Positions 21,248-31,179 of a stretch of 64,000 nucleotides of DNA are shown here, piece after piece. The first letter of the stretch is position 1. Each line of letters begins with the position of its first letter. The notes beneath the pieces are model-generated. The model saw only the letters and a program-made list of their open reading frames with translations. It did no database searches and had not been told where the DNA came from. The position numbers and the translations under genes are program-made. This DNA comes from Pseudomonas baetica (GTDB taxonomy: Bacteria; Pseudomonadota; Gammaproteobacteria; Pseudomonadales; Pseudomonadaceae). The DNA lies in contig NZ_PHHE01000001.1 of NCBI RefSeq assembly GCF_002813455.1, positions 868,001-932,000 on the forward strand, written 5' to 3'.

Positions 21248-22483
21248 ATGAAGCTTTTATTGACCCGCCTGACCTTGGCGGTCGGGCTGGCTGCGCCGGT
21301 GCTTTTTGCGCATGCCGATGATCAGGTCAAGCGCGGCGAATACCTCGCCCGTGCCGCCGACTGCATGGCGTGCCACACCGCACCGGGTGGCGCGCCGTAT
21401 GCCGGCGGCCTGCCGATTGTTTCGCCGTTCGGCACGATCTACGGCACCAACATCACCCCGAGTAAAGAGCATGGCATCGGTTTGTATAACGATGACGAGT
21501 TCTTCGCTGCGCTCACCAAAGGCAAGCGTCGTGACGGTGCGAATCTGTATCCGGCGATGCCGTACACCTCGTATCACCTGGTGCCGCGTGAAGATTCGGA
21601 TGCGATTCATGCGTACCTGAAAACCGTCGAGCCGATCGAGCGCGCATCACCGGTCACCAGCCTGAGCTTTCCGTTCAATGTGCGTCTGGGCCTGATGGGC
21701 TGGAACATGATGTACGGCACAGACGTGAAGCTTGAGTCTGGCGAAGGCAAAAGCGAAGCCTGGAAGCGCGGCCAATACATGGTTGACGTGCTTGGCCACT
21801 GCGGTGAATGCCATACGCCACGTGGTCTGCCGGGCGCGATGCAGATGGACAAGCGCCTCACCGGCGGCATCCTCAATGGTTATCTGGCACCGAGCTTGCT
21901 GGCCACTGATCTGGCGGCACGTGGCTGGAATCATCAGGACCTGAGCACGTTCCTCAAACACGGCATGAGTGCGCAAGGCACGATGTTCAACGAGATGTTC
22001 CCGGTGTTCCATAACAGCACCCAGGGTCTGAACGATAAAGATCTGGCGGCGATGGCGACATTCCTGCTTGGCGATCAACCGCCAGCGGCAAAAGAGCTGA
22101 CCGAAGTGCCGCTGGACAAACTCAGCCCGAGTGCCCAGCGCGGCCGTCAGGAATACTTGAACGTCTGCGCCGGTTGTCATGCTGCGGGTGGCGAAGGCAA
22201 GCCGCACATTGCGGTGGCCATGCGCGGCAACACCACGTTGCGTCTGGAAGACCCGCGTAACCTGTTGCGGGTAATCGAGGACGGCATCGGCGAGCAGAAA
22301 TTCTCCGGGTTCGAACACATGCAGCCGATGCCGGGTTTTGCCGACAAGCTCAGTGCTGAGCAACTGACCGATCTGCTGAACTACCTGCGTCAGGGTTGGG
22401 GTGGACAGCCTGCTGAACTGGCAGTAAGCGATGTGCAGAAGTTGCAAGCTGACGCACCTGCCATCGAGCACAAGGCGCACTGA
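21248..22483 (+). CDS. tri-haem cytochrome c, electron acceptor of the molybdenum hydroxylase
   Basis: A 411-residue exported c-type cytochrome with a Sec signal peptide (cleavage near AHA-DDQ, about residue 22) and three CxxCH haem sites: CMACH (about 39), CGECH (about 185) and CAGCH (about 307). This is the layout of subunits that carry electrons from periplasmic aldehyde, alcohol or gluconate dehydrogenases to the respiratory chain. It starts 2 bp after the 2Fe-2S gene, with AAGGAGG overlapping that gene's end. Confidence 0.95.
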   Translation: MKLLLTRLTLAVGLAAPVLFAHADDQVKRGEYLARAADCMACHTAPGGAPYAGGLPIVSPFGTIYGTNITPSKEHGIGLYNDDEFFAALTKGKRRDGANLYPAMPYTSYHLVPREDSDAIHAYLKTVEPIERASPVTSLSFPFNVRLGLMGWNMMYGTDVKLESGEGKSEAWKRGQYMVDVLGHCGECHTPRGLPGAMQMDKRLTGGILNGYLAPSLLATDLAARGWNHQDLSTFLKHGMSAQGTMFNEMFPVFHNSTQGLNDKDLAAMATFLLGDQPPAAKELTEVPLDKLSPSAQRGRQEYLNVCAGCHAAGGEGKPHIAVAMRGNTTLRLEDPRNLLRVIEDGIGEQKFSGFEHMQPMPGFADKLSAEQLTDLLNYLRQGWGGQPAELAVSDVQKLQADAPAIEHKAH

Positions 22484-22484
22484 T

Positions 22485-23456
22485 ATGCAGCATCTTGATC
22501 TGCAAGTGGTGCAACGGGCCCTGGAATGGTCGTTGGCGGGGCGGCGCATCTGGCTCTGCACCGTGCTGACCACTTATGGTTCGGCACCGCGTGCGCCGGG
22601 TTCGCTGCTGGCAGTGAACGACGGTGGACAGTGGATCGGGTCGCTGTCGGGTGGTTGTGTCGAGGAGGATTTTCTCGAGCGTGTCGCCGAAGGTGCGTTT
22701 CTCGATGCAGTCAACGTGGTGCGCTACGGGGAGGGTGAAGATCCGCGTTCGCGGGTCAGCCTGCCTTGTGGCGGCATTCTCGATGTGCTGGTAGAGAAAT
22801 TTGACGCTGGCTGTGATGTGCAGGCGCATCTGCATGAGCTGGAGTCGGCGCTGCTCGGTCGGCGTCGGCTGATTCGCGAGGTAGATCTGGTCAACGGTGC
22901 GCGCAGTCTGTTTGCTGATCGCGAGCAGGGGGCGCGGATCGAACGTGAGATTGATCGTGTACGCATCCGTGTCGGCGCGGCTCAGCGCTTGTTGCTCGCC
23001 GGGTATTCCAGCGTCGCGCAGGCGTGTGCCGAGTTCGCGGTGGGTTTGGGGTTTGAGGTGATTCTCTGTGATCCGCGCGATGAGGTGCTGGAAGGTGTGG
23101 TGCTCAACGGTGTGGAGATTCGTCGGCAATTGCCCTCGGTGTTCATTGCCGACGGTGGCTGTCATCGCGACACGGCGGTGGTGGCACTGACCCACGATCC
23201 GCGCATCGACGATCTGGCGATGATGGAGGCTGTGCGCACCGAAGCGTTCTACATCGGCGTCATGGGTTCGCAGCAGACGTCGCAGAAACGCTTCGAGCGT
23301 TTGCGCCGTATTGGCGGGTTGGGGGAGGGCGAGTTGGCGCGGATCCATGCGCCGATCGGGCTTAACCTCGGCAGCAAGACCCCGGCGGAGATTGCCTTGG
23401 CGGTGCTTGCCGATATCTTGCGGATTCGTAGCGGGATTACTCGGGATCAGCTCTGA
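22485..23456 (+). CDS. XdhC/CoxI family molybdenum cofactor insertion protein
   Basis: A 323-residue XdhC-type maturation factor: N-terminal CoxI domain (TTYGSAPRAPGSLLAV, GSLSGGCVEEDFLERV) and C-terminal Rossmann XdhC domain (LLLAGYSSVAQACAEFA, PIGLNLGSKTPAEIALAVLADI). The family binds and sulfurates Moco and inserts it into the large subunit. Start ATG at 22485 just after the cytochrome stop. It is the last gene of the operon before a terminator. Confidence 0.93.
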   Translation: MQHLDLQVVQRALEWSLAGRRIWLCTVLTTYGSAPRAPGSLLAVNDGGQWIGSLSGGCVEEDFLERVAEGAFLDAVNVVRYGEGEDPRSRVSLPCGGILDVLVEKFDAGCDVQAHLHELESALLGRRRLIREVDLVNGARSLFADREQGARIEREIDRVRIRVGAAQRLLLAGYSSVAQACAEFAVGLGFEVILCDPRDEVLEGVVLNGVEIRRQLPSVFIADGGCHRDTAVVALTHDPRIDDLAMMEAVRTEAFYIGVMGSQQTSQKRFERLRRIGGLGEGELARIHAPIGLNLGSKTPAEIALAVLADILRIRSGITRDQL

Positions 23457-23477
23457 CAGTGTTTCGCGCTGAATAAG

Positions 23478-23505
23478 AAGGCCGCTTTTCAGCGGCCTTT
23501 TTTAC
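23478..23505. terminator. bidirectional terminator between xdhC and the FAD oxidase gene
   Basis: Stem aaggccgct / agcggcctt with a tttc loop and T-tract on both sides in the respective orientations. The last bases overlap the stop codon of the minus-strand gene. Confidence 0.85.
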
Positions 23506-24785
23506 ATCCCGAACTTGTCGCGCAGACCGTAATACCAGGCGCCTAGCGCCGCAAACGGTGTACGCAGCATTTGCCCGCCAGGGAACGGGTAGTGCGGCAG
23601 ATCAGCGAACGCATCAAAACGCTCCGCCTGACCACGTAATGCCTCAGCCAGCACCTTGCCGGCCAGATGCGTATAAGTCACACCGTGCCCGCTGCAGCCT
23701 TGCGAGTAATAGATGTTGTCGCCCAGGCGACCTACCTGCGGCAAGCGCGACAGTGTCAGCAGGAAATTTCCGGTCCACGCGTAGTCGATTTTCACGTCTT
23801 TGAGTTGCGGGAATGCCTTGAGCATTTTCGGGCGGATGATTGCTTCGATGTTCGCCGGATCCCGTGCGCCATACACCACGCCACCGCCGAAGATCAGGCG
23901 TTTGTCACCTGTCAGTCGGTAGTAGTCGAGCAGGTAGTTGCAGTCTTCGACGCAGTAGTCCTGCGGCAGCAGGGTCTTTGCCAGTTCATCGCCCAGAGGC
24001 TCGGTGGTAATCACCTGCGTGCCGCACGGCATGGATTTGGCCGCCAGTTCCGGCACCAGATTGCCGAGGTAGGCGTTGCCGGCAACGATGATGAACTTGG
24101 CCCTGACCTTGCCTTGCGGCGTATGCACAACAGGGTTGGCGCCGCGCTCGATACGCACTGCCGGCGATTGTTCATAGATAGTGCCACCCAAGGACTCCAC
24201 CGCAGCCGCTTCACCGAGCGCCAGGTTCAACGGGTGAATATGCCCGCCGCTCATGTCGAGCATCCCGCCTACATATTGATCGCAGGCCACGACTTCGCGA
24301 ATGCGGCGTTGATCGAGCAGTTCGAGCTGTGTATGACCGAAGCGCTCCCACAGACGCTTCTGCGATTCCAGGTGCCCCATCTGTTTGGCCGACAGCGCTG
24401 CGAACACACCGCCGTCCTTCAGGTCGCACTGGATGTTGTACTTCGCTACGCGTTCGCGAATGATGCGCCCGCCTTCGAAAGCCATCTGCCCAAGCAATTG
24501 CGCCTGCCTGGGACCGACGGTGCGTTCGATCACGTCGATGTCGCGGCTGTAGCTGTTGACGATCTGCCCGCCATTGCGGCCCGATGCGCCGAAGCCGACC
24601 TTGGCCGCTTCCAGCACGGTCACGCGAAAACCGTTCTCCAACAGAAACAGCGCGCAGGACAGCCCGGTATACCCGGCGCCGATCACACACACGTCCGTCT
24701 CCACATCATCCTGTAAGGCCGGACGTGGCGGTACGGCATTCGCCGACGCAGCGTAATAAGACTCTGGGTAAAGGGTGGTCGCCAT
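23502..24785 (-). CDS. FAD-dependent amine oxidase (gamma-glutamylputrescine oxidase/DAO family)
   Basis: A 427-residue DAO-fold flavoprotein: dinucleotide motif VCVIGAGYTGLSCALFLLE (residues 31-49), GFGASGRNGGQI flavin-contact segment, and a C-terminal GCSGHGVTYTHLAGKVLAEAL. The whole resembles PuuB, which oxidises gamma-glutamylputrescine in putrescine breakdown. No puu neighbours are present, so the amine is uncertain. Monocistronic and convergent with xdhC. Confidence 0.88.
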   Translation of the reverse strand: MATTLYPESYYAASANAVPPRPALQDDVETDVCVIGAGYTGLSCALFLLENGFRVTVLEAAKVGFGASGRNGGQIVNSYSRDIDVIERTVGPRQAQLLGQMAFEGGRIIRERVAKYNIQCDLKDGGVFAALSAKQMGHLESQKRLWERFGHTQLELLDQRRIREVVACDQYVGGMLDMSGGHIHPLNLALGEAAAVESLGGTIYEQSPAVRIERGANPVVHTPQGKVRAKFIIVAGNAYLGNLVPELAAKSMPCGTQVITTEPLGDELAKTLLPQDYCVEDCNYLLDYYRLTGDKRLIFGGGVVYGARDPANIEAIIRPKMLKAFPQLKDVKIDYAWTGNFLLTLSRLPQVGRLGDNIYYSQGCSGHGVTYTHLAGKVLAEALRGQAERFDAFADLPHYPFPGGQMLRTPFAALGAWYYGLRDKFGM

Positions 24786-24928
24786 CCTGCAGCCTCTGTT
24801 TAATATATTTTACGAGTGCGCTGATCCTACCCGAGTTGAAAAACCTCCGCCAGCTACCGGAAAAATCTTCCTGGCTGGCCGGAAATTAAATATTTTGCAT
24901 ATTCATAGGGTTAGGTGAAAAAAAGGTG

Positions 24929-24956
24929 TTGACACCCCTCCGGAATTCCGTAGAAT
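24929..24956 (+). promoter_or_regulatory. promoter of tRNA-Val (GAC)
   Basis: TTGACA at 24929-24934 and TAGAAT at 24951-24956 with a 16-base spacer and a GC-rich downstream region; the tRNA begins 13 bases after the -10. Confidence 0.85.
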
Positions 24957-24969
24957 GCCGCCTCACAGC

Positions 24970-25046
24970 AGGCACGTAGCTCAGTTGGTTAGAGCACCAC
25001 CTTGACATGGTGGGGGTCGTTGGTTCGAGTCCAATCGCGCCTACCA
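24970..25046 (+). tRNA. tRNA-Val (GAC anticodon)
   Basis: A 77-nt gene with encoded CCA. Anticodon loop ttGACat between ccacc and ggtgg. The acceptor is AGGCACG against CGCGCCT: six pairs plus an A5-C68 mismatch (A at 24974), where a G would pair fully. Otherwise canonical. Confidence 0.95.
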
Positions 25047-25077
25047 AACAAAATCCGCTCTGCTGGGCGGTCTAGAA

Positions 25078-25106
25078 GGGCCCACCGAAAGGTGGGCCCT
25101 TTTTTG
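25078..25106 (+). terminator. terminator after tRNA-Val
   Basis: Ten-base stem gggcccacc / ggtgggccc with a gaaa loop and six T. Confidence 0.92.
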
Positions 25107-25516
25107 TTGTCTGCGATTTGCGAAATTCCTGGCCTTGCTCCTTTCTGGTATCTGGGTTTTGTTTTTCAGGTGGGTATTCTGCTTCGATCTGAATCGCTCG
25201 ATATTTCAATGCGCCTGGTCTATCGTTCATGAAAATACTGTGGATATTTAATGGCTTACGGATGTTACGAACTAACCGGTTATCAAAAAAACGTTGTTAC
25301 CGAACGTGGATTTCAGTAACATCCGCCCTGCGTTCACCACCACGGTTTATGCATTTTTAAATCCCAAGCTTCCATCAGCTGCTTGGGATTTTTTTTGCCT
25401 GCGATTTGGCTTCCGCGGTGCTTCCTCTTTGTCCGGCGACTCTGCGCGGGCAAATCCGAACATTTTCAACTACTACTGACTGGCCGATTTCCAACGCTTT
25501 CAAAAGGAGTGTGTCG
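25107..25516. other. 410-bp gap with a second terminator-like hairpin, no gene seen
   Basis: I see no convincing coding frame. A strong hairpin, atcccaagc (25361-25369) against gcttgggat (25381-25389), is followed by eight T, so something upstream may be transcribed, yet no RNA gene is recognisable. Both the tRNA terminator and this one are followed by a ctgcgatttg motif also found after the 17556 terminator. AAAGGAG at 25503 belongs to the next gene. Confidence 0.6.
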
Positions 25517-25972
25517 ATGCTGGTTCACTGGTTTCTGGCGGCTATTCATCTATTGGCTTTTGCCTTGGGCTTTTGGGCAGTGCTGACGCGCGGAGCGGCG
25601 TTCAGTCGCTTGGCCGCCGGCATGGGGGAGGCCCGACGGGTTTTGCTCGCCGATAATCTATGGGGTATTTCTGCGTTGATTCTGCTTGTGACGGGTGGGA
25701 TGCGGGCGTTTGGTGGATATGAAAAGGGCACTGACTACTATCTTCATCAGCCGCTGTTCCATCTGAAGATGACGCTGTTTGTGCTCATCCTGCTGATAGA
25801 GCTCGCGCCGATGATCACATTGGTCAAATGGCGAATCGCATCAGCGCGCGGTGCGGCACTCGAAACGGGGCGTGCAAAGTTGTACTCGCGAATCAGTCAT
25901 ATCGAGGCGCTGTTGCTCGTGTTGATGGTAATAGCGGCCACAGGTATGGCGCGAGGCGTGACATTCTCTTAG
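25517..25972 (+). CDS. DUF2214 family four-helix membrane protein
   Basis: A 151-residue integral membrane protein with about four helices (VHWFLAAIHLLAFALGFWAVL, LLADNLWGISALILLVTGGM, LFHLKMTLFVLILLIELAP, ALLLVLMVIAATGMARG). The pattern matches the DUF2214 family, of unknown function. ATG at 25517 with AAAGGAG about 8 bases upstream. An 8-bp perfect hairpin (ctgtcgga-aacg-tccgacag, 25993-26012) follows the gene and may end the transcript. No operon partner. Confidence 0.85.
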   Translation: MLVHWFLAAIHLLAFALGFWAVLTRGAAFSRLAAGMGEARRVLLADNLWGISALILLVTGGMRAFGGYEKGTDYYLHQPLFHLKMTLFVLILLIELAPMITLVKWRIASARGAALETGRAKLYSRISHIEALLLVLMVIAATGMARGVTFS

Positions 25973-26204
25973 GAGGGCGAATTCCCAGTGATCTGTCGGA
26001 AACGTCCGACAGCCAGTCTTAAAAATGGCAGGTAGTATCGGGCGGCAACAGGGGATAGGAGTATAGAAGTGAGAGTGATCGGAAGCGGCGTTGCGTGTCA
26101 GGCGCCGTGCCCAACGGAGTGGGGAGCGGATGGCAATACGGCGCGTGAATCTCTAGCCAGTCATTACACGAGGCAAACGAACTGGCTACTGACTGCGAGG
26201 CGAC

Positions 26205-26399
26205 TCAGGGAGTTTGTGGCTTGTCCGGGGCGGTCAGCCCGGCCTGAATGCGTTGATAAATCTCTTCACGGTGCACCGCAACGTTTTTCGGAGCGTTGAT
26301 ACCGATTCGTACTTGCTGGCCGCTAACGCCCAGAATGGTGATGGTGATGTCATCACCAATGTTTATGCTTTCACCGACTTTGCGGGTGAGTATCAGCAT
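26205..26399 (-). CDS. rsmE: CsrA/RsmA-family post-transcriptional regulator, RsmE type
   Basis: A 64-residue homodimeric RNA-binding protein that blocks ribosome sites by binding GGA motifs; in fluorescent pseudomonads RsmE works with RsmA under GacS/GacA and the RsmX/Y/Z RNAs to control secondary metabolism. [17 protein letters not shown] and [23 protein letters not shown] are diagnostic, and the sequence is closer to RsmE than to RsmA. AAGGAGA on the minus strand supports the start at 26399 over one ten codons upstream. The C-terminal tail ([12 protein letters not shown]) is the variable part. Confidence 0.95.
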   Translation of the reverse strand: MLILTRKVGESINIGDDITITILGVSGQQVRIGINAPKNVAVHREEIYQRIQAGLTAPDKPQTP

Positions 26400-26649
26400 G
26401 GTCTTCTCCTTGATTGCTTTGTAGGGCACCTGATTCAGACAGTGCAGAGGTCGGTGGTACGTATAGATTAGTGCGACTTCTCATGGTTTGGGTGCCTCTT
26501 TCTGACGCGCAGATGTGGCATTAATTCCCAGGGCGTAACTATACAGAGGCTGCAATCATCAATCTCGTTGTTTTGTGCCCATTTTGCGGGGCTCGCGAAG
26601 TATTTATGAATGATAAGATCGCCGCTTTGAGATTTTCGAGGAAAGCGTT

Positions 26650-27018
26650 GTGCGCAAATTGGTCTGGATAGTCGCGGCACTGGCATTGGCAGGATGTGGG
26701 GAGGGCAAGAGTGTTGATACTCCAAAGCCGAAAACGACAGTCGCCGCCGCTCCTGCGGTAACCTCTGCGCCGCAGTGGGATCTCGAGGTGCGCGGTGAAA
26801 CGCCTCAGGCAGTCAGCGACTTGAGTGGCTGGCTGATCGAACATGCTTTCGTGCCGACGGTCATCAAGGACGCTAGCGGCAAAACGCGGATTCTGATTGG
26901 CCCGTTCAACTCCCAGGCCGAGGCGCAAGCTCGCAAGGTGCAAGTCGATGCGGCATTGGTGAAGGCCAAAAAGCAGAATGTCGAATCGGTGTTGGTTGAG
27001 CATCCGCTCACGCCGTAA
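26650..27018 (+). CDS. SPOR-domain lipoprotein
   Basis: A 122-residue protein with a lipoprotein signal (LALAGC lipobox, Cys16), a short Lys/Pro/Ala linker and a C-terminal SPOR domain (about 45-118; QAVSDLSGWLIEHAFVPTV, RILIGPFNSQAEAQARKVQVD). Probably anchored in the outer or inner membrane and binding septal glycan. Starts at GTG 26650 after CGAGGAAAGC. Monocistronic. Confidence 0.85.
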   Translation: MRKLVWIVAALALAGCGEGKSVDTPKPKTTVAAAPAVTSAPQWDLEVRGETPQAVSDLSGWLIEHAFVPTVIKDASGKTRILIGPFNSQAEAQARKVQVDAALVKAKKQNVESVLVEHPLTP

Positions 27019-27105
27019 GCGATTCATTCGGCGGAGCTGCCTAAAGGTCATCCAACGCGATTCGTTCCTTTTGAAGTCGCTGATGATTTCCAGAAGGAGC
27101 TCCCC

Positions 27106-28017
27106 ATGGCCTCCGCCAACCCCTACAAATTGTTCGATGTCACCTTGCATCGTAAAACGCAGTTGAGCCCGCATATGATGCGGATCACGCTCTGCGGCCC
27201 GTCAGTCAACGAAATGGCCACTTGGGCGCCGGATCAACGGGTGAAGCTGTTTTTTCCGGCCGCCGATGGTTCGCAATCACGACTTTCCCAAGGAGACGGT
27301 TGGTACGCTCGCTTCCGGGCGATGCTGGCGGATCGACGTCCCGCCATGCGCACCTACACGATTCGCCATTTGCGCGCCTCACTGGGGGAGGTGGATATCG
27401 ATTTCGTCCTGCATGGTGAGACCGGCCCGGCTTCGCGTTGGGCACTGCGAGCGCAACCGGGTGAGTCGATGCAGATCCTCGCGCCTGACCGTCATTTCTC
27501 CGCCCGCGATGCTGGTGGATTCGAATGGAAGCCGCCGAAAGTGCTCAAGCAGGTTCTACTCGTCGCTGACGCGACTGCGCTGCCGGCTGCCATGGGTATT
27601 CTTGATGAGTTGGCGGGGCTCGCTGAGCCACCCCAGGTCCAGGCGTTCTTCGAAGTGGATAGCGCTCTGGATAGGCTTGCCATTCCTGACTGGCCAGGGC
27701 TGTCAGCGCGGTGGTTGATCCGGGATCAAGCGCCTGAAGCGGTCGCCGGAGCTTTGATGGTAAAAGCGGTGTGCGATGCAAAGCTGCCTGTTTGTATCTC
27801 TTCGCCGGGGCGTGCGGTCGAGTTGGTCAATGTCGACATAGACAAGGACATTCTCTGGGAAACTGCCGAGGCGGCCCCCGAAGGATTTTACGGTTGGGTC
27901 GGCGGAGAGTCTGCGGCGGTGATGAGCCTGCGCAGATACTTGATCAAGGAATGCGGTATCCCTCGCGAATCACTCAATCTGATGGGCTATTGGCGTTACA
28001 ACAAATCCGGCGGTTAG
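27106..28017 (+). CDS. siderophore-interacting protein (ViuB-like ferric-siderophore reductase)
   Basis: A 303-residue FAD-dependent flavoreductase thought to release iron from imported siderophores. N-terminal FAD-binding domain with the family motif RTYTIRHLR (about residues 83-91) and GPASRWALRAQPGE; C-terminal SIP domain with GWVGGESAAVMSLRRYLIKECGI and GYWRYNKSGG. AGAAGGAGCTCC precedes the ATG. No siderophore genes are nearby. A terminator follows. Confidence 0.93.
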   Translation: MASANPYKLFDVTLHRKTQLSPHMMRITLCGPSVNEMATWAPDQRVKLFFPAADGSQSRLSQGDGWYARFRAMLADRRPAMRTYTIRHLRASLGEVDIDFVLHGETGPASRWALRAQPGESMQILAPDRHFSARDAGGFEWKPPKVLKQVLLVADATALPAAMGILDELAGLAEPPQVQAFFEVDSALDRLAIPDWPGLSARWLIRDQAPEAVAGALMVKAVCDAKLPVCISSPGRAVELVNVDIDKDILWETAEAAPEGFYGWVGGESAAVMSLRRYLIKECGIPRESLNLMGYWRYNKSGG

Positions 28018-28025
28018 CCAAAAAG

Positions 28026-28064
28026 AAAGGCCTCGAACTTGGCGTTCGAGGCCTTTCTTTTTTG
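28026..28064. terminator. terminator after the siderophore-interacting protein gene
   Basis: Twelve-base stem aaaggcctcgaac / gttcgaggccttt with a ttggc loop and T-tract. It also serves the convergent endonuclease gene. Confidence 0.9.
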
Positions 28065-28072
28065 TGCTGCGA

Positions 28073-28762
28073 TCAGCCGCAGGCTTTCATGTTCACAGGG
28101 CCGACAAATTCATTGCCGCGCCCCATCACGCACGCCACGCTCTGATTGCGCTGGCGTTCCCAGTCTTGCACTGGGTAGGTCTTGTCCCACGCCTCGTAAA
28201 GTTGGCGATCCTGTTTCGACAGTCGCAAGCCGTACTGTTTGCTCATGTAGAAATAGGTGCGGGCGATCATGCCGCGAATCGAAGGGCGGGGCATGACCTT
28301 CTTGGCCTTGAAGTCGACCTGGGTCAGGCATGAGCCGTACTGGCCGGATTGCACGGGCAGCCAGCCGTAACTGAAATTGCTGCGATCACCGTTGACCTCG
28401 CCAATACTCGGCACCAGGTTATGCAGGTCAGCTTCGGCTTTCTGATAGGTTGGGTCGTAACGAGTGCAATTCTTGCGTCCACCTTCCTGCCAGCATTGGC
28501 GCTGATGGCCGAACTGCCAGGCCGGCACGATGTGCTCCCACTCGATGCGCGATGCGCGTTTGGCATTTTTGCGGGGGACATAGCCGCAGGCTTTCAAATC
28601 AACCCTGTTGCCGGTGTATTTACACCCGCAATAAAACTCGGTGGATTGCGGCGCATACAGTTTCCAGGCGACCTTCTTGGCTTCGGTAAAGGTGCGAGGC
28701 GCGCCAGCTTGGGCGCCCATGGCGATGAACAGCAACAGCAAAGCAAAACAGCGGGAAATCAT
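28073..28762 (-). CDS. endonuclease I family secreted nuclease
   Basis: A 229-residue exported nuclease of the EndA/Vvn/Dns family, which degrades extracellular or periplasmic DNA. It has a signal peptide (about 20 residues, ending GAQAG), the beta-beta-alpha-metal motif with the catalytic EWEHIVPAW (His77 general base), the metal-site Asn in EADLHNLVPSIGEVNGDRSNF, and eight cysteines consistent with disulfides. The start at 28762 is chosen for the signal peptide; an upstream frame extension overlaps the neighbouring gene. DUF1654 ends 4 bp upstream, so the two are probably cotranscribed. Confidence 0.92.
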   Translation of the reverse strand: MISRCFALLLLFIAMGAQAGAPRTFTEAKKVAWKLYAPQSTEFYCGCKYTGNRVDLKACGYVPRKNAKRASRIEWEHIVPAWQFGHQRQCWQEGGRKNCTRYDPTYQKAEADLHNLVPSIGEVNGDRSNFSYGWLPVQSGQYGSCLTQVDFKAKKVMPRPSIRGMIARTYFYMSKQYGLRLSKQDRQLYEAWDKTYPVQDWERQRNQSVACVMGRGNEFVGPVNMKACG

Positions 28763-28766
28763 TGAA

Positions 28767-29006
28767 TCAATCTTCCTTCGGCACAACCCAAAAAATCTGC
28801 ACGCCGCCATCGTCTCGATAGGCGAGGGTGACGTTGTCGTTCTCGTCGATTTCCTCGAGCAGGCGCTCCCAGTCATCCATCGGCTCTTCCGGGAGGCGGA
28901 AGATCAGTGCAGCTTTGGCTTTTTGTGCGGTGGGGGAATTGATGATTTTCTGAACGCGCATACCCATGCGTTCATAAGCGTCAGGAGCATCAGGGGAGGT
29001 GGCCAC
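28767..29006 (-). CDS. DUF1654 family small protein
   Basis: A 79-residue cytoplasmic protein, acidic, with YERMGMRVQKIINSPTAQ and WERLLEEIDENDNVTLAYRDDG, matching the pseudomonad-specific DUF1654 family; function unknown. I place the start at GTG 29006 because AAGGATAA sits just upstream; ATGs at 29057 and 29036 lack any ribosome site. Confidence 0.75.
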   Translation of the reverse strand: MATSPDAPDAYERMGMRVQKIINSPTAQKAKAALIFRLPEEPMDDWERLLEEIDENDNVTLAYRDDGGVQIFWVVPKED

Positions 29007-29233
29007 GAGGTTATCCTTATTAAGCTGTACGTGCATACAGTATTTAACTGTAAGCATTTTCGCAACTGCTTAAAATTCAAGAAAATCCTCTGACAGCGTT
29101 TTTCTTGTTTTGGTGTGAGCCTTGTCGATTTTTTGTAGGAAAAATGCAGACGTTTTGTAGGCGTCGCACCACCCACCAATGTCGGCAGGTGGTGGAAGGA
29201 TGCCCGACCAAGAATGGGTCGGGCGAAGTTCAA

Positions 29234-30361
<1,128 letters not shown>

Positions 30362-30595
30362 TCATCTAGATGCGCCCCGAGCCGATCTGGATGCCCGGAG
30401 TGCGATGAAAGGAGCAGGATTTGTACCAGACGTACTTTGCGCCAGGGAAGTGTTTAACCTGATGATTTATATCAAGATTTCGTAAGTGTTAAGTTCGCAG
30501 GGTAAATCCTTCATCCGGGTTTCCGAACAATGGTTCCTTTCGCGTTCGGCTCCCCGAAAAGGGCTACTGCTTCTGTCGAGCAAACTGGATTGCAG

Positions 30596-30656
30596 TTTCA
30601 GATTCTTTGCTAAAGAAACCATCGCGCAGGCCGATGGGTGTTCAAGGAATCTGAAA
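30596..30656 (+). promoter_or_regulatory. nested stem-loop in the leader of the next gene
   Basis: A 14-base stem (30596-30609 against 30643-30656, one G-U pair) encloses a second hairpin, ccatcg (30619-30624) against cgatgg (30632-30637). It ends 3 bases before the GGAG at 30660-30663 that serves the start at 30671. The position suggests translation control. The rest of the gap 30323-30595 shows no gene. Confidence 0.5.
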
Positions 30657-30670
30657 TTTTGGGAGTTCAC

Positions 30671-31123
30671 ATGTCACTGACGATCGGTCTTTCAAACCCC
30701 GGTGCCGTCACCATCGGCGGCAAAACCGCAGCGACGATCAATGCATTGAATCAAGCGGAAGCGGACGCTTCTGCCGAGGCGCTGGGCATCGAGAAAGAAG
30801 AGAGCAATCAGGTCAGAACCGGTGGTCCCGCACAGGAAGCAAGCAAGGCTGCCGAGAGCAGCGGCGATAATCTGAGCATTACCGTCAAGATGCTGCTCAA
30901 ACGGATGCAAGAATTACAGAAGCAGCTTCAGGAGCAGCAACAGCAACTGGCGGCAGCACAAGCGGCGAGCTATCCAACGCCCGAAGCCAAGTCGCAGGCG
31001 GTCATGTCCATTCAGGGGCAGATCGCGCAAACCAGCGGCGCGTTGATGGAAGTCGCAGGTGCACTGCTCAAGGAAATGTCCAAGGACTCCACGAGCGGTA
31101 ACCTGGTCAGCACAACGGTGTAA
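30671..31123 (+). CDS. coiled-coil protein, FlxA-like
   Basis: A 150-residue soluble protein of unknown function. After a Gly/Ala/Thr-rich N-terminus comes a coiled coil at about 75-108 (MLLKRMQELQKQLQEQQQQL) and a second helix (SIQGQIAQTSGALMEVAGALLKEM). The pattern resembles FlxA-like proteins, but that is pattern recognition, not a search. ATG at 30671 with GGAG 8 bases upstream; the longer frame from 30638 lies inside the leader stem-loop and is rejected. Confidence 0.7.
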   Translation: MSLTIGLSNPGAVTIGGKTAATINALNQAEADASAEALGIEKEESNQVRTGGPAQEASKAAESSGDNLSITVKMLLKRMQELQKQLQEQQQQLAAAQAASYPTPEAKSQAVMSIQGQIAQTSGALMEVAGALLKEMSKDSTSGNLVSTTV

Positions 31124-31179
31124 GCATTGATAGGGCGAGTCGGTGGATTCGACCTACAATAAATGACGATTTCTGATTG

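Noticed and set aside
26069..26299. 76-codon frame on the + strand
   Set aside because: Overlaps rsmE on the opposite strand, has no ribosome site, and its translation looks random.
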